Shown in pieces: positions 1 to 8,159 of a stretch of DNA of 35,414 nucleotides. The DNA lies in assembly GCA_905235605.1 (NCBI GenBank), contig CAJOMF010000027.1, positions 1-35,414 on the forward strand, given 5' to 3'. Each line of letters opens with the position of its first letter. Position 1 is the first letter of the stretch. This DNA comes from an uncultured bacterium. GTDB taxonomy: Bacteria; UBP6; UBA1177. The notes under the pieces are model-generated. The model was given only the letters and a program-made list of their open reading frames with translations. It searched no databases and was not told where the DNA came from. A program made the position numbers and the translations under genes.

Positions 1-346
1 ACTGGTTCGGATTGCACGGATCTTGCGGTTCAGTGTCAGCGTCGGTGTCAGCGTCCGTGTCAGCATCCGTGTCAGCATCAGTATCTGCGTCGGTGTCAGC
101 GTCGGTGTCAGCATCAGTATCTGCGTCGGTGTCAGCATCGGTGTCAGCATCAGTATCTGCGTCGGTGTCAGCATCGGTGTCTGCAACCGTGTCAGCTGTG
201 TCAGCCGGATCGGTTGTATCCGTGTCAACCGCCTCGGTGTCAGGGGTGTCCGTGTCTATAAGATCTCCAAGTTTAGTGTTACCGTCGCAAGCGACTGCAA
301 AGAACATTGCTGCAAGAATTGCAAAAACAGAACATACTTTTTTCAT
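1..346 (-). CDS. Lipoprotein with Asp-Ala-Asp-Thr repeats (N-terminal part, cut by window edge)
   Basis: Reads leftwards out of the window, so only the first ~115 residues are present. The N-terminus is a lipoprotein signal peptide: two Lys, a hydrophobic stretch, then a lipobox ending FAVAC with Cys20 as the predicted lipidated residue. It is followed by an acidic Asp/Thr/Pro linker and about a dozen DADT units encoded by a 12-bp DNA repeat. The last visible residues (EPQDPCNPNQ) resemble the CDPNPC start of the EGF-like module in the 852-residue lipoprotein at 31554-34112, so a Cys-rich domain probably follows. ATG at 346 was chosen over ATG at 358 because GGAG lies 8 nt upstream of it. A promoter is visible at 412-439. 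The function is unknown; a surface or periplasm-facing lipoprotein on a flexible acidic stalk is inferred. Confidence 0.8.
   Translation of the reverse strand, partial: MKKVCSVFAILAAMFFAVACDGNTKLGDLIDTDTPDTEAVDTDTTDPADTADTVADTDADTDADTDADTDADTDADTDADTDADTDADTDADTDADTDADTDADTEPQDPCNPNQ
35..186 (-). repeat. 12-bp tandem coding repeat (DADT)n
   Basis: About a dozen near-identical 12-bp units coding for Asp-Ala-Asp-Thr lie in the lipoprotein gene at the left edge. Units differ only at third positions and in alternating GAT/GAC. Because the unit is a multiple of three, copy-number slippage changes stalk length without breaking the frame. The complementary strand gives long Val-Ser open frames, which are artefacts. 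Confidence 0.85.
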
Positions 347-411
347 CTTTTTCTCCATCAAAATTCAAAATATAAACCGTTCATTTCTACCAACTTTAAA
401 AAAGCCGCGGC

Positions 412-439
412 ATTATAGGCGAAAAAAATAAAAATGCAA
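412..439 (-). promoter_or_regulatory. Sigma70-type promoter for the DADT lipoprotein gene
   Basis: On the minus strand TTGCAT (434-439) is followed after 16 nt by a perfect TATAAT (412-417). It points at the lipoprotein start at 346, leaving a leader of about 60 nt. Confidence 0.65.
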
Positions 440-477
440 GAGCTTTTTTTACTTTTTTTGAAAAAAATCCGCGTATT

Positions 478-506
478 AACAAAAAAACGGGGACCGAAGT
501 CCCCGT
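478..506 (-). terminator. Intrinsic terminator of the inositol-3-phosphate synthase gene
   Basis: A perfect 8-bp stem (487-494 with 499-506) closed by a TTCG loop on the minus strand is followed by a T-rich tract. It lies just after the stop codon of the minus-strand gene ending at 530. Confidence 0.85.
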
Positions 507-529
507 CGAAAAATCAAATCTCAGAAGAA

Positions 530-1858
530 CTAGTCTTCTTTCGAATAGTCGTAGTATTCGTTGCCGAGATGCGTGATAAGCTCTTCGCCCATCATGTATC
601 TCAAAGTATTTTTCAGTTTGGTGTGCTGAATGAATACATCGTGTTCCGGATACAGGCCTTCTGCAACCATCGGGGACTTGAAGTAGAAGCTCATCCATTC
701 CTGGATGCCGTACATTCCTGCTCTTCTTGCAAGGTCGATGAAAAGAAGCGTGTCAAGAACGACCGGAGCTGCAAGGATGGAGTCGCGGCAGAGGAAGTTT
801 ACTTTGATCTGCATCGGCATGTTGAGCCATCCGAAAATATCGATGTTGTCCCATGCTTCCTTGTCGTCTCCTCTCGGCGGATAGTAGTTGATTCTTACTT
901 TGTGGTAGTAGTTGCCGTAAAGTTCCGGATAGTTTTTAGCGTCAAGAATGGTGTCGAGAACGGAAAGCTTCGAAACCTCTTTGCTCTTGAAGTTCGCCGG
1001 ATCGTCAAGAACTTCGCCGTCGCGGTTTCCGAGGATGTTGGTCGAGAACCAGCCGTTGAGACCGAGCATTCTGAGTTTGAGTCCGGGTCCGATTATCGTC
1101 TTCATCAGGGTCTGACCGGTTTTCCAGTCTTTTCCAGCGATAGGCATCTTCATCTTGTTTGCAAGTTCCTGGATCGCTCTGTTGTCAACTGTGCAGTTCG
1201 GCGAACCGTTGATGTAGGGAAGCCCCATGCTGAGTGCTGCATAAGCGTAAACCTGGCTCGGAGCAACTTCAGGATGGAAACCGTCTTCCATAGCCTTTTC
1301 GAAATCAGCAAGCGTGTTGTGGATTTCACACGGTTTGTGGTAAGCTTCAGTCGATGCGTTCCAAACCATAACTGCTCTTGAGCAGCCTTTTTCCTTCATC
1401 GTGTTTTTGATGTCGTCCATAAGCTGATGAGCGAGATCCATGTAGTTTTTGCCGGTTTTTACGTTCGGACCGTCGAGTTTTTTGACCCATTCGTGGTTGA
1501 AAACAGCCTTCATCGGTTTGATTGCGAGCATTTCGTCTTTAACCGGTTCAAGGTCTTCCGAGCGGACTACTGCTGCGTGTTTAGCCGATTCGTACATATT
1601 GTCGGTGAAAATATCCCAGCCTGCGAATTCAAGGTCGTTGATATCTGCAAGCGGAACGAATTCCTTAATGAGCGGAGAGCGGTTTTCCGTTCTTTTGCCA
1701 AGTCTGATGTGTCCCATCTGGGTGAGCGAGCCGATCGGTTTGTGAAGCCCTTTTCTGATGTTGAAGATACCGGTGAGAACTGTGGATGTGATTGCACCCA
1801 TACCAACGAAGAAAACCAACATTTTGCCGTCTGCGGGCTTGATTTCTCTAGCTGTCAT
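530..1858 (-). CDS. ino1: Inositol-3-phosphate synthase
   Basis: Predicted 442-residue cytosolic enzyme of the myo-inositol-1-phosphate synthase family, which converts glucose 6-phosphate to inositol 3-phosphate with NAD+ as bound cofactor. Family features visible include GSPNCTVDNR, AGKDWKTGQT, the GLNGWFSTNILGNRDGE block and FKSKEVSKLSVLD, which carry the conserved lysines and cofactor contacts of the family. The start at 1858 (MTAREIK) was chosen because GGAGG lies 7 nt upstream; an in-frame start 10 codons earlier has no ribosome binding site. The gene stands alone, with its own terminator downstream and a 180-nt gap upstream. Inositol could feed phosphatidylinositol-type lipids or a compatible solute; nothing nearby decides between them. 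Confidence 0.9.
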   Translation of the reverse strand: MTAREIKPADGKMLVFFVGMGAITSTVLTGIFNIRKGLHKPIGSLTQMGHIRLGKRTENRSPLIKEFVPLADINDLEFAGWDIFTDNMYESAKHAAVVRSEDLEPVKDEMLAIKPMKAVFNHEWVKKLDGPNVKTGKNYMDLAHQLMDDIKNTMKEKGCSRAVMVWNASTEAYHKPCEIHNTLADFEKAMEDGFHPEVAPSQVYAYAALSMGLPYINGSPNCTVDNRAIQELANKMKMPIAGKDWKTGQTLMKTIIGPGLKLRMLGLNGWFSTNILGNRDGEVLDDPANFKSKEVSKLSVLDTILDAKNYPELYGNYYHKVRINYYPPRGDDKEAWDNIDIFGWLNMPMQIKVNFLCRDSILAAPVVLDTLLFIDLARRAGMYGIQEWMSFYFKSPMVAEGLYPEHDVFIQHTKLKNTLRYMMGEELITHLGNEYYDYSKED

Positions 1859-2038
1859 TTTAATTCCTCCAAAAAAATATAAGGTCAATAATCACACTTA
1901 AAAAAACTAAAGGCGGGGAGATTAAGCAAAAGTTGTGCCAGCCGCAAAAAAGCGGTTTAAATCGGGAAAAAGGCAAAAATCTTTAAGTTTTTTCGTTCAA
2001 AAAAATAAAATGTAAAGGATTTTTACAAAATTTCATAT

Positions 2039-3916
2039 CTATAGATTCTTACCTGTTGCTTTGCTGTTTATCTCAAAATTCCTGTATTCAATGTAATTTC
2101 TTAATTGCTCCAGCATTTTATCGTCAAGCGTATCTGCGAGATTGTTGTTTTCTAAAGGATCGTTTTTCAAATCGAAATAATAATTTTTGCCTGTAATATG
2201 GTTGAAGAAGAATTTGTGGTTGCCGTCCAGAATCCCGCTGTGGAGGTTCATCGCCCGCGTGTAGATGAAAACGGGTGAGGTATTTCCTTCAAACATATTG
2301 TTGCCGATCCATCCTTTGTCCGACTCGATTCCGGTCATAGCGGCAAGTGTCGGCGCAACATCCATAACCGTTGTCGGATTTGTGACTGTTTCCGGTGCCG
2401 TATCTGTAAATCCTTTGGCGTAAATCAGAAACGGAACATGGAGATTTTCGTCCCAAAGATAATTGGGGTGGATGAAGTTCCCGACTTTTCTGCCGAATCC
2501 CTCGCCGTGATCGCTGGTAAACACAACTATCGAATTTTCAAGGATCTTTTCTTTTTCAAGCCTATCCATGAATTCTTCCATTTTTTCGTTCAAATATTCC
2601 TGAGACTTGTAATAACGTTCAAGATGACCGAGTTTTGAAGTGTCTTCAAACGGAACTTCGTAAGGCGCGTGTGTCCAGTAGGGGAAATAAAACGCGAAAA
2701 ACGGTTTGTTCTCAGAGTTAAGTCCTTGAATATGCTTGAAAAAATGTTCCTGAACGATTTCTTCTTCTATTGCTGTGGCAGTGCCGAATTTTCTCTTGAA
2801 AGTGCCGTTTTTCAAAATCTCGGAAGGCTCAAAAACATAGTCGATTCTCTTGAGTATTTCTGAATTTTCAAAGTTGTCGAAATCAAGCAGAACAGGTGAA
2901 AAAAACGAGGTCGAATAACCGTTTTTCCTGAACACATCGAAGATAGAATCACAGTCGAAAACGGCATCTGTTTTTGTGATTGATGCGTAATCTGTTCCGA
3001 CATAGTTCGAGCAGAAAAGCGATAAAACTGAGCGTGTCGTTGCAGGAAAAACTGTTCTGTGAGAAATAAAACTTATTGATTTTTTTGATAAATCAGTCAG
3101 AAACAAAAATCTGCTCTTTTCATCGCCGCCAAGCGGGGTCCGTTCAAAGGCTGTACTCTCCAGAGTTACGAAAATCACGTTTTTTCCTTTCATTTGTGAA
3201 TAATCGAAATCAATTTTCGGAAAATTTTTATCTTTGTCCGCAAATTTCGGATACTCAACTTTTTCGGCTTTTTTATTCACAGGAAGATAATAACTGCTTA
3301 AAATCCTTGTTGAAAAATACTCGAAAACAGGAGATTTGCCGAGCCCGACAGTCTCTTTAAAAGGGATGAAGTGCAGAACACAAAAGAAAACGATGTTCAA
3401 AATCAATAAAACCGATACGGTACGGTCTGAGAATGGTTTTAAGAGCCGGTGTTTCTTTTTTGCTGCGCTAATGAGCATTAGTGTAAGCGTGAAGAAATAA
3501 GATATGATGATCCCGACAAAAAACATATTCATTGAGTAAACGACATATCTCGAGATTTCTCCGGAACTGTAAGCTAAAAATTGTGAAAGGCCGTAATTGT
3601 TGAATTTACGAAAATACTGGAAAAGAGCGACATCGTAAAAGAAGAAAATTAGAGATGATAAAAACAGAATGGTGTAAATCCAATTCAATAGTTTGAATTT
3701 ATTGAATAAATCGCAGATTTTAAAAAATATGAGAAGAAAGATGAAATCGGCTGATGCAAGAATGATCGAAAAGGGCGGGAAAAACAGAATCGGCTGATGG
3801 TTCGGCACAGAGTAAAGATACTGTCCGGCCAGAAGTATTTTGTAAAGCAGTATGAAAATGTAGGAGATTGTCAGAAAATATCTTGATGATTCGGATAATT
3901 TTAGAAATTTAGGCAT
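2039..3916 (-). CDS. Membrane sulfatase-family phosphotransferase (LTA-synthase-like)
   Basis: About 625 residues. The N-terminal ~200 residues hold roughly five hydrophobic helices; the rest is an extracytoplasmic alkaline-phosphatase-superfamily (Sulfatase, PF00884) domain. Metal and catalytic motifs are visible: NVIFVTLEST, ATTRSVLSLFC (likely nucleophilic Thr), TSDHGEGFG and HVPFLIY. Membrane proteins of this layout include lipoteichoic acid synthase, phosphoglycerol transferases and phosphoethanolamine transferases. The substrate cannot be told from sequence, and true LTA would be odd in a Gram-negative cell. The ATG at 3916 overlaps the end of lgt by 8 nt; a TTG at 3940 is an alternative, and neither has a strong ribosome binding site. 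The overlap implies translational coupling with lgt. Confidence 0.8.
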   Translation of the reverse strand: MPKFLKLSESSRYFLTISYIFILLYKILLAGQYLYSVPNHQPILFFPPFSIILASADFIFLLIFFKICDLFNKFKLLNWIYTILFLSSLIFFFYDVALFQYFRKFNNYGLSQFLAYSSGEISRYVVYSMNMFFVGIIISYFFTLTLMLISAAKKKHRLLKPFSDRTVSVLLILNIVFFCVLHFIPFKETVGLGKSPVFEYFSTRILSSYYLPVNKKAEKVEYPKFADKDKNFPKIDFDYSQMKGKNVIFVTLESTAFERTPLGGDEKSRFLFLTDLSKKSISFISHRTVFPATTRSVLSLFCSNYVGTDYASITKTDAVFDCDSIFDVFRKNGYSTSFFSPVLLDFDNFENSEILKRIDYVFEPSEILKNGTFKRKFGTATAIEEEIVQEHFFKHIQGLNSENKPFFAFYFPYWTHAPYEVPFEDTSKLGHLERYYKSQEYLNEKMEEFMDRLEKEKILENSIVVFTSDHGEGFGRKVGNFIHPNYLWDENLHVPFLIYAKGFTDTAPETVTNPTTVMDVAPTLAAMTGIESDKGWIGNNMFEGNTSPVFIYTRAMNLHSGILDGNHKFFFNHITGKNYYFDLKNDPLENNNLADTLDDKMLEQLRNYIEYRNFEINSKATGKNL

Positions 3917-4718
3917 TGCTGTTTTTGAAAGACTCCGCAATTTCTTTTCTGTTTTTTATGAAAAATACCAGACCCGCCGTAATCAGACCCAAAGAAATCC
4001 ACTGCGACATCGAAAGCGGTCCCCAGAATTCCCGCGGATCGATCCTGAAAAATTCGACTATGAAGCGGCCGGATCCATACAAAAATGCTTGAGCAAAAAA
4101 ATAAAAATAAGGATAGCGGGTCTTGTTTCTGCAGAAAAGGATTAATAAAAACAGGAAGATAGCAAAATCGCCGGCAAAAGAAAGCAACTGTGTCGGCAGC
4201 AGTGGAACAGTTGCCTTGTTTACAACCAAAGCTGTGTTCTTTAAATGGGCGTAAGCTATTGTTTTCCTGGAAAAAGATACTCCGAAGGTTTCGCTCGGCT
4301 GCCCGTAGCAGCAGCCTCCTGCAAAACAACCTAACCTCCAGATCGAAAACAATAGAGATGTCGAAATGGCGGATATATCAAGAAAATCGGAGAAAATCTT
4401 TTGTTTTGTAAAAAAATTGGCAAGAAATAGCCCGAAAATCAAGCCGAAATATCCGCCGAACAAAACTTTGCCCCTCTTGTTTTTCGGATTGATGATATCG
4501 ATAAGTACGCTGAAAAACGAATCATTAGCAGACAATGACGAATCTGCACCGTTAAGGAATATAGCAAAGAGAGTCGCACACAGTAATCCGAAATAAATGG
4601 CGACGATCGGTGCGAACCAGGTTTTTGACAATTTTATCGAGCGGATTTTCAGAAGGATCAAAAATACCGGGATATATGAAAAAAGTGCGATATTTGCAAT
4701 GACTGACGGTCTAAGCAT
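3909..4718 (-). CDS. lgt: Prolipoprotein diacylglyceryl transferase
   Basis: A 269-residue polytopic inner-membrane enzyme that moves diacylglycerol from phosphatidylglycerol to the lipobox Cys of prolipoproteins. Family signatures visible are WRLGCFAGGCCYG in the middle and GSGRFIVEFFR...GPLSMSQW near the C-terminus, which carry the conserved Arg residues. The usual HGG motif reads FGGYFG here, as in variants with an aromatic residue at that position. The start at 4718 is fixed by GGAG 7 nt upstream; a TTG eight codons earlier was rejected. It follows yidC after a 175-nt gap with its own candidate -10 box, and overlaps the downstream sulfatase. At least six lipoprotein genes in the window encode potential substrates. 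Confidence 0.88.
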   Translation of the reverse strand: MLRPSVIANIALFSYIPVFLILLKIRSIKLSKTWFAPIVAIYFGLLCATLFAIFLNGADSSLSANDSFFSVLIDIINPKNKRGKVLFGGYFGLIFGLFLANFFTKQKIFSDFLDISAISTSLLFSIWRLGCFAGGCCYGQPSETFGVSFSRKTIAYAHLKNTALVVNKATVPLLPTQLLSFAGDFAIFLFLLILFCRNKTRYPYFYFFAQAFLYGSGRFIVEFFRIDPREFWGPLSMSQWISLGLITAGLVFFIKNRKEIAESFKNSNA

Positions 4719-4826
4719 TACTATTCTCCGTACAGAAAACAATTTTCAGGCTCGGGAAAATTTCCTTTGAATCCACTTTTCCTGTATTGATGTGATTTCC
4801 CATGATTCCCTCCGCAAAACCGCCGT

Positions 4827-4854
4827 ATTATACTCGGTTTTCTGGAAAAATCCA
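4827..4854 (-). promoter_or_regulatory. Possible promoter for lgt
   Basis: A perfect TATAAT (4827-4832, minus strand) lies in the yidC-lgt gap. The hexamer 16 nt upstream is TGGATT, only half matching a -35 box, so lgt may be both read through from yidC and weakly transcribed on its own. Confidence 0.4.
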
Positions 4855-4893
4855 CGTGTTTTTTGACAATTACGGTTATTCTGAGGGACCAGG

Positions 4894-6486
4894 TTACGCG
4901 TTCTTGTATTTTTTGTTGATGTAGAACTGCTGAGCGATTCCTAAAACGGTGTTGACGAACCAGTAGAGCGTCATTCCGCTCGGAAGCATGAGGGAGATCC
5001 ACGTGAAAACTATCGGCATCGTGTACATCATGATCTTTGCCTGTTTGTTGTCGGCAGTCTGCGGTGTGAACTTGGTCTGCAGGAGCATCAGGACGCCGAG
5101 GGAGATCGGGATTATGTAATACGGGTCTTTTTCGGAAAGGTCGGTGAGCCAGAAGGGCAAAAACGGCGCGTTGAAAAGCTCGACCGCGTTCTGGATCATG
5201 TAGTAAAGCGCGATGTAAACGGGCATCTGGATGAACATCGGAAGGCAGCCGCCGAGCGGATTGATGTTTTCTTTCTGGTAGAGAAGCATCGTCTCTTTGT
5301 TGAGTGTTTCCTTGTCATCCTTGTATTTTTCCTGCAACTCTTTGAGTTTCGGCTGCAGAGCCTTCATTTTGTTCATTGACTTGTAGCTTGCGTTGGAAAG
5401 CGGCCACAGAAGCAGTTTTACTACGATCGTGAGCAGGATTATCGCAAGACCGTAGTTCCCGAGGAAGCCGTAGAAGAAGTTGAGCGCCAGAAGAAGCGGT
5501 TCAGCCAAAAACGAAGTCCAGCCGAAAGTGATCGTTTTTTCAAGCCCGAGCTCTTTCTGTTTCAGCAGTTCGCGCTCTTTCGTGCCGTAGTAGAGCGAAA
5601 ACTCTTTTGTAACGCTTTCGCCGGGGTTTACGATCATCTTTTCAGCAGTTGCCGAAAACCGCGAAAGGTTTTTCTTGGAATCGATCTCTGCCGCCGCGTG
5701 AAGTTTGTTTTCGGGCGAGATCACCGCGAAAATGAAGTAGCCGTAGTTGACTCCTATCCAGTTTACGAGGTCACCTGCTTCGAAAAAGTCTTTGATGTCG
5801 CCGCTGTCATCCATATCTTCGAACTTTCCGTCGGTATTCTGAGCGACGATCTTGAATTTTTTGTTATATGACGAAAGGATGTCCGAATTTTCGAACTGTG
5901 AATCGAAAGAGACTGCCGGAGTCCATTCTACCGCGTTTTCGCCGTTGTTGATTATCGTTTTGGAAACGGTGAGATTGAAATTATCCTTCAAAGTTATCGT
6001 TTTCTGTTCGGTAACGCCCTGATTTTCATAGATAAAAGTGACTGAATCAGCTCCCTGTGCGGCAAGTTCGTATGCCGGTTCGGTGCCGAAAACGGAGCTC
6101 ATAGCCGGAAAGTACGCCCCCTGAGCGAGACCGACCGAAAGATCGACTTCCTTTGATTTATATCTTTCTTCTGTGATGAGCGATTTTGTGACTTTTCCGC
6201 CCAAAGTAGAGAAAGTGAGTTCAAGCGCGCCGTTTTTGATGCTTCCCGTTTTTTCCGGATTGGTTTTATCGGCTGTAAGCTGCGCCGTAGCGACATTCGC
6301 GTTATTCACCGGTCTTTCCGTGACGATTATGTTTTTTGGTGCGCCGTCATCCGCTTTTTCAGCCTGTTCAGCCTGCTCCTGCTGCTTTTTCAGCGCTTCA
6401 GGATCGGGTTTCGGGGCGAAAAACTCGCTCCAGATGAACATTACTGCAACGGAAAGGATCATTGCGATTATGAAATTTTTGTTCAT
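4894..6486 (-). CDS. yidC: Membrane protein insertase YidC
   Basis: A 530-residue inner-membrane insertase of the Gram-negative type. It has an N-terminal signal-anchor helix, a large periplasmic beta-rich domain (about residues 60-330) and a C-terminal five-helix insertase core. The core shows NYGLAIILLTIVVKLLLWPL, MALQPKLKELQEKYKDD-type cytosolic helical hairpin sequence (here KALQPKLKELQEKYKDD), NPLGGCLPMFIQMPVYIALYY and LPSGMTLYWF. The groove Arg of E. coli (R366) aligns with Lys in VVKLLL, a conservative change. The start has GGAG 6 nt upstream. It sits in the classic rpmH-rnpA-yidD-yidC order; lgt replaces the jag/mnmE genes often found downstream. Confidence 0.95.
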   Translation of the reverse strand: MNKNFIIAMILSVAVMFIWSEFFAPKPDPEALKKQQEQAEQAEKADDGAPKNIIVTERPVNNANVATAQLTADKTNPEKTGSIKNGALELTFSTLGGKVTKSLITEERYKSKEVDLSVGLAQGAYFPAMSSVFGTEPAYELAAQGADSVTFIYENQGVTEQKTITLKDNFNLTVSKTIINNGENAVEWTPAVSFDSQFENSDILSSYNKKFKIVAQNTDGKFEDMDDSGDIKDFFEAGDLVNWIGVNYGYFIFAVISPENKLHAAAEIDSKKNLSRFSATAEKMIVNPGESVTKEFSLYYGTKERELLKQKELGLEKTITFGWTSFLAEPLLLALNFFYGFLGNYGLAIILLTIVVKLLLWPLSNASYKSMNKMKALQPKLKELQEKYKDDKETLNKETMLLYQKENINPLGGCLPMFIQMPVYIALYYMIQNAVELFNAPFLPFWLTDLSEKDPYYIIPISLGVLMLLQTKFTPQTADNKQAKIMMYTMPIVFTWISLMLPSGMTLYWFVNTVLGIAQQFYINKKYKNA

Positions 6487-6495
6487 GTTGAGCTC

Positions 6496-6708
6496 CTATT
6501 TTACAGGGTCGTAACCACAGTTTTTGTTTAACGGATTGCATCGCAGGATGCGCCAGATACCCATTGCCGTGCCCTTGAATGCGCCGTATTTTTCGATCGC
6601 CTGGATCATGTAGGTCGAGCAAGTGGGATAGAATCTGCACTGTCCGCCGAAATACGGCGAAAGGAATTTTTTATAAAGACTGACGAGAAATATCAGAAAC
6701 TTTGCCAT
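6496..6708 (-). CDS. yidD: Membrane protein insertion efficiency factor YidD
   Basis: A 70-residue protein with the family pattern: an amphipathic N-terminus ([15 protein letters not shown]), then [19 protein letters not shown], then a conserved end ([20 protein letters not shown]). YidD assists YidC-dependent membrane insertion. ATG at 6708 with GGAG 7 nt upstream is the likely start. The gene begins inside the rnpA coding region (38-nt overlap), as is common in this operon, and ends 9 nt before the yidC start. Confidence 0.93.
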   Translation of the reverse strand: MAKFLIFLVSLYKKFLSPYFGGQCRFYPTCSTYMIQAIEKYGAFKGTAMGIWRILRCNPLNKNCGYDPVK

Positions 6709-7030
6709 TGAATTTCTCCGCAAAATAGAGGAAATCGCGCCTGATCTCGTCAAAACTGAGCTCGCTTCTTCTCGGGATTACGACAAGGTCGACCGGGCGC
6801 GAAAAGGCAGTCCTGTTCAGTCTGAAAACTTCGCGTATCCACCTTTTTGTTCTGTTTCTCGTGACGGAATCTCCGACTTTTCTCGTGACGATAAGACCGA
6901 GTCTCATTTTATCGGATTCCAAAAAGTTGAAGACAAGCAATTTAGTCTTGAAAACGTTACCCTCGGCTTTCAGCCTCGAGTAATCATGACCTTTTCTGAT
7001 TTTATCCTGTTTGGAAAAAGAAAAAACCAA
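6671..7030 (-). CDS. rnpA: Ribonuclease P protein component
   Basis: A 119-residue basic protein that binds RNase P RNA and helps it cleave tRNA precursors. It begins with the usual [16 protein letters not shown] and carries the RNR signature in [16 protein letters not shown]. No ATG is available near the expected N-terminus, so a TTG at 7030 is taken as the start. It lies 14 nt after the rpmH stop and has only a weak ribosome binding site, so translation is probably coupled to rpmH. The 3' end overlaps yidD. Confidence 0.92.
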   Translation of the reverse strand: MVFSFSKQDKIRKGHDYSRLKAEGNVFKTKLLVFNFLESDKMRLGLIVTRKVGDSVTRNRTKRWIREVFRLNRTAFSRPVDLVVIPRRSELSFDEIRRDFLYFAEKFNGKVSDISRQSL

Positions 7031-7044
7031 AAGATTTTCGCCGA

Positions 7045-7194
7045 CTACTTTTCAAATATAGCAACTGAAAGAAGCTTTCTGCCTTTTTTTCTGCGAGCTT
7101 TGATGACGTTTCTGCCGTCAGCGGTTCTCATTCTTTTTCTGAAGCCGTGAGTTCTTTTTCTCGAAATTTTGCTCGGCTGATATGTTCTTTTCAT
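7045..7194 (-). CDS. rpmH: Ribosomal protein bL34
   Basis: A 49-residue, very basic protein reading [18 protein letters not shown] and then [19 protein letters not shown], the standard L34 sequence. It ends with a short extension ([10 protein letters not shown]) beyond the usual 44-47 residues. AAGGAG lies 6 nt before the ATG, and a good promoter lies 43 nt upstream. It is the first gene of the rpmH-rnpA-yidD-yidC operon. dnaA, often divergent from rpmH, is not next to it here; the neighbour is the Mla operon. Confidence 0.97.
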   Translation of the reverse strand: MKRTYQPSKISRKRTHGFRKRMRTADGRNVIKARRKKGRKLLSVAIFEK

Positions 7195-7236
7195 AACATT
7201 CTCCTTAAAAAATGACCCAAACCAAAAAACCGCGAC

Positions 7237-7264
7237 AGCATACTCGGAAATTCCGGAAAGTCAA
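7237..7264 (-). promoter_or_regulatory. Promoter of the rpmH-rnpA-yidD-yidC operon
   Basis: On the minus strand TTGACT (7259-7264) and TATGCT (7237-7242) are separated by 16 nt. The ATG of rpmH is 43 nt beyond the -10 box. Confidence 0.7.
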
Positions 7265-7357
7265 ATTTAAAGCCCGATTTTTGTCTTTGCAGTTTATGCA
7301 GTACTTGGAAACTTAACATTAAAGCTGCTTTAAAGGGCCGCTTTTCTCTTCATTTAC

Positions 7358-7386
7358 TTGACGTATCGCACTTTGGCTGTTATTTT
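7358..7386 (+). promoter_or_regulatory. Possible promoter of the Mla/MCE operon
   Basis: TTGACG (7358-7363) is followed after 17 nt by TATTTT (7381-7386), some 22 nt before the likely TTG start at 7409. The -10 match is only fair. Confidence 0.4.
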
Positions 7387-7408
7387 ACTGCGTTTTTTGG
7401 GAGAATGT

Positions 7409-8159
7409 TTGAAATTGTTGAATTTTTTTTATAATTTGGAACGCAGTTCAAGAGATTTCATGCGCTTCTTTCTCGATTGCTGCCGGTGGCTTTTCGTGCC
7501 GCCCTACCGCATCGGGCAGATCGCGGAACATATCGAAAGGATAGGGATTCAGTCGATCCCGATAGTTGCGCTTTCGGTTTTTACGACGGGCATGATCCTG
7601 GCGCTGCAGCTTATCAATATAATGTATATTTTCCGCGCCGAGACTTTTGCGGGAGCGGCTGTTGCGATCGCGATGAGCAGGGAGCTTGCGCCGGTAGTTA
7701 CGGCTATCGTGCTGATCGCGAAAAACGGTTCGGCGATGGCAGGTCACGGAGCAGATCGCGGCGATGGAAACTATGGCGGTAAGTCCTTTGCGTTACCTCG
7801 TCGTGCCGCGTATTTTCGCGTCGGTCCTCGCTTTTCCGGCACTTACGGCGATAGCGAACGCTGTCGGGGTCTACGGCGGATACTTTGTTGCGGCTTATGT
7901 CATGAGTGTGAACCGTGTCGCATACAACCAGACAATGTTCTTTTATGTTGATCCCGACGACATCTGGACGGGGCTCATCAAAGCAGCGGTGTTCGGGTTC
8001 ATCGTCACTGTGATATGCTGTTACCACGGTCTCAGGACGAGCGGCGGAGCTAAAGGTGTCGGCAGAAGAACGACTGCAGCTGTTGTTCTTTCAACTGTTG
8101 CTATTCTTGTAGCTGACTATGTAATGACTTTTTTGTTCATCAGATTGCTGGGTATGTAA
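7409..8159 (+). pseudogene. mlaE: MlaE-type ABC lipid transport permease, frameshifted
   Basis: Two overlapping frames together spell a complete MlaE-family permease (five to six helices, inner membrane), which would move phospholipid with the ATPase and MCE protein encoded next. The first frame covers the N-terminal half through MSRELAPVVTAIVLIAKNGS and then AMA. The second frame resumes at VTEQIAAMETMAVSPLRYL and runs to the natural end. Family members carry a conserved AELGTM(R/K)-like stretch at the junction; here only one base (7742) lies between the two conserved blocks, so about 20 bases appear to be missing. TTG at 7409 has GGGAG 5 nt upstream; ATG at 7460 is an alternative. The rest of the gene and the overlapping neighbours look intact, so this is either a recent mutation or an assembly error. 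Confidence 0.8.

Noticed and set aside
12-431. Long plus-strand open frames rich in Val-Ser across the repeats at 12-431 and 13749-14000
   Set aside because: They are the antisense of the Asp-Thr/Asp-Ala coding repeats, with no ribosome binding site; the minus-strand lipoproteins have signal peptides and promoters.
434-1381. Plus-strand open frame of 315 codons
   Set aside because: It is antisense to inositol-3-phosphate synthase and has no start signal or similarity.
2039-3916. True lipoteichoic acid synthase
   Set aside because: The fold matches, but the cell appears Gram-negative, and related phosphoethanolamine or phosphoglycerol transferases share the same motifs.
7195-7357. Replication origin next to rpmH
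   Set aside because: No DnaA-box cluster, no AT-rich unwinding region and no dnaA gene; only promoter boxes were found.
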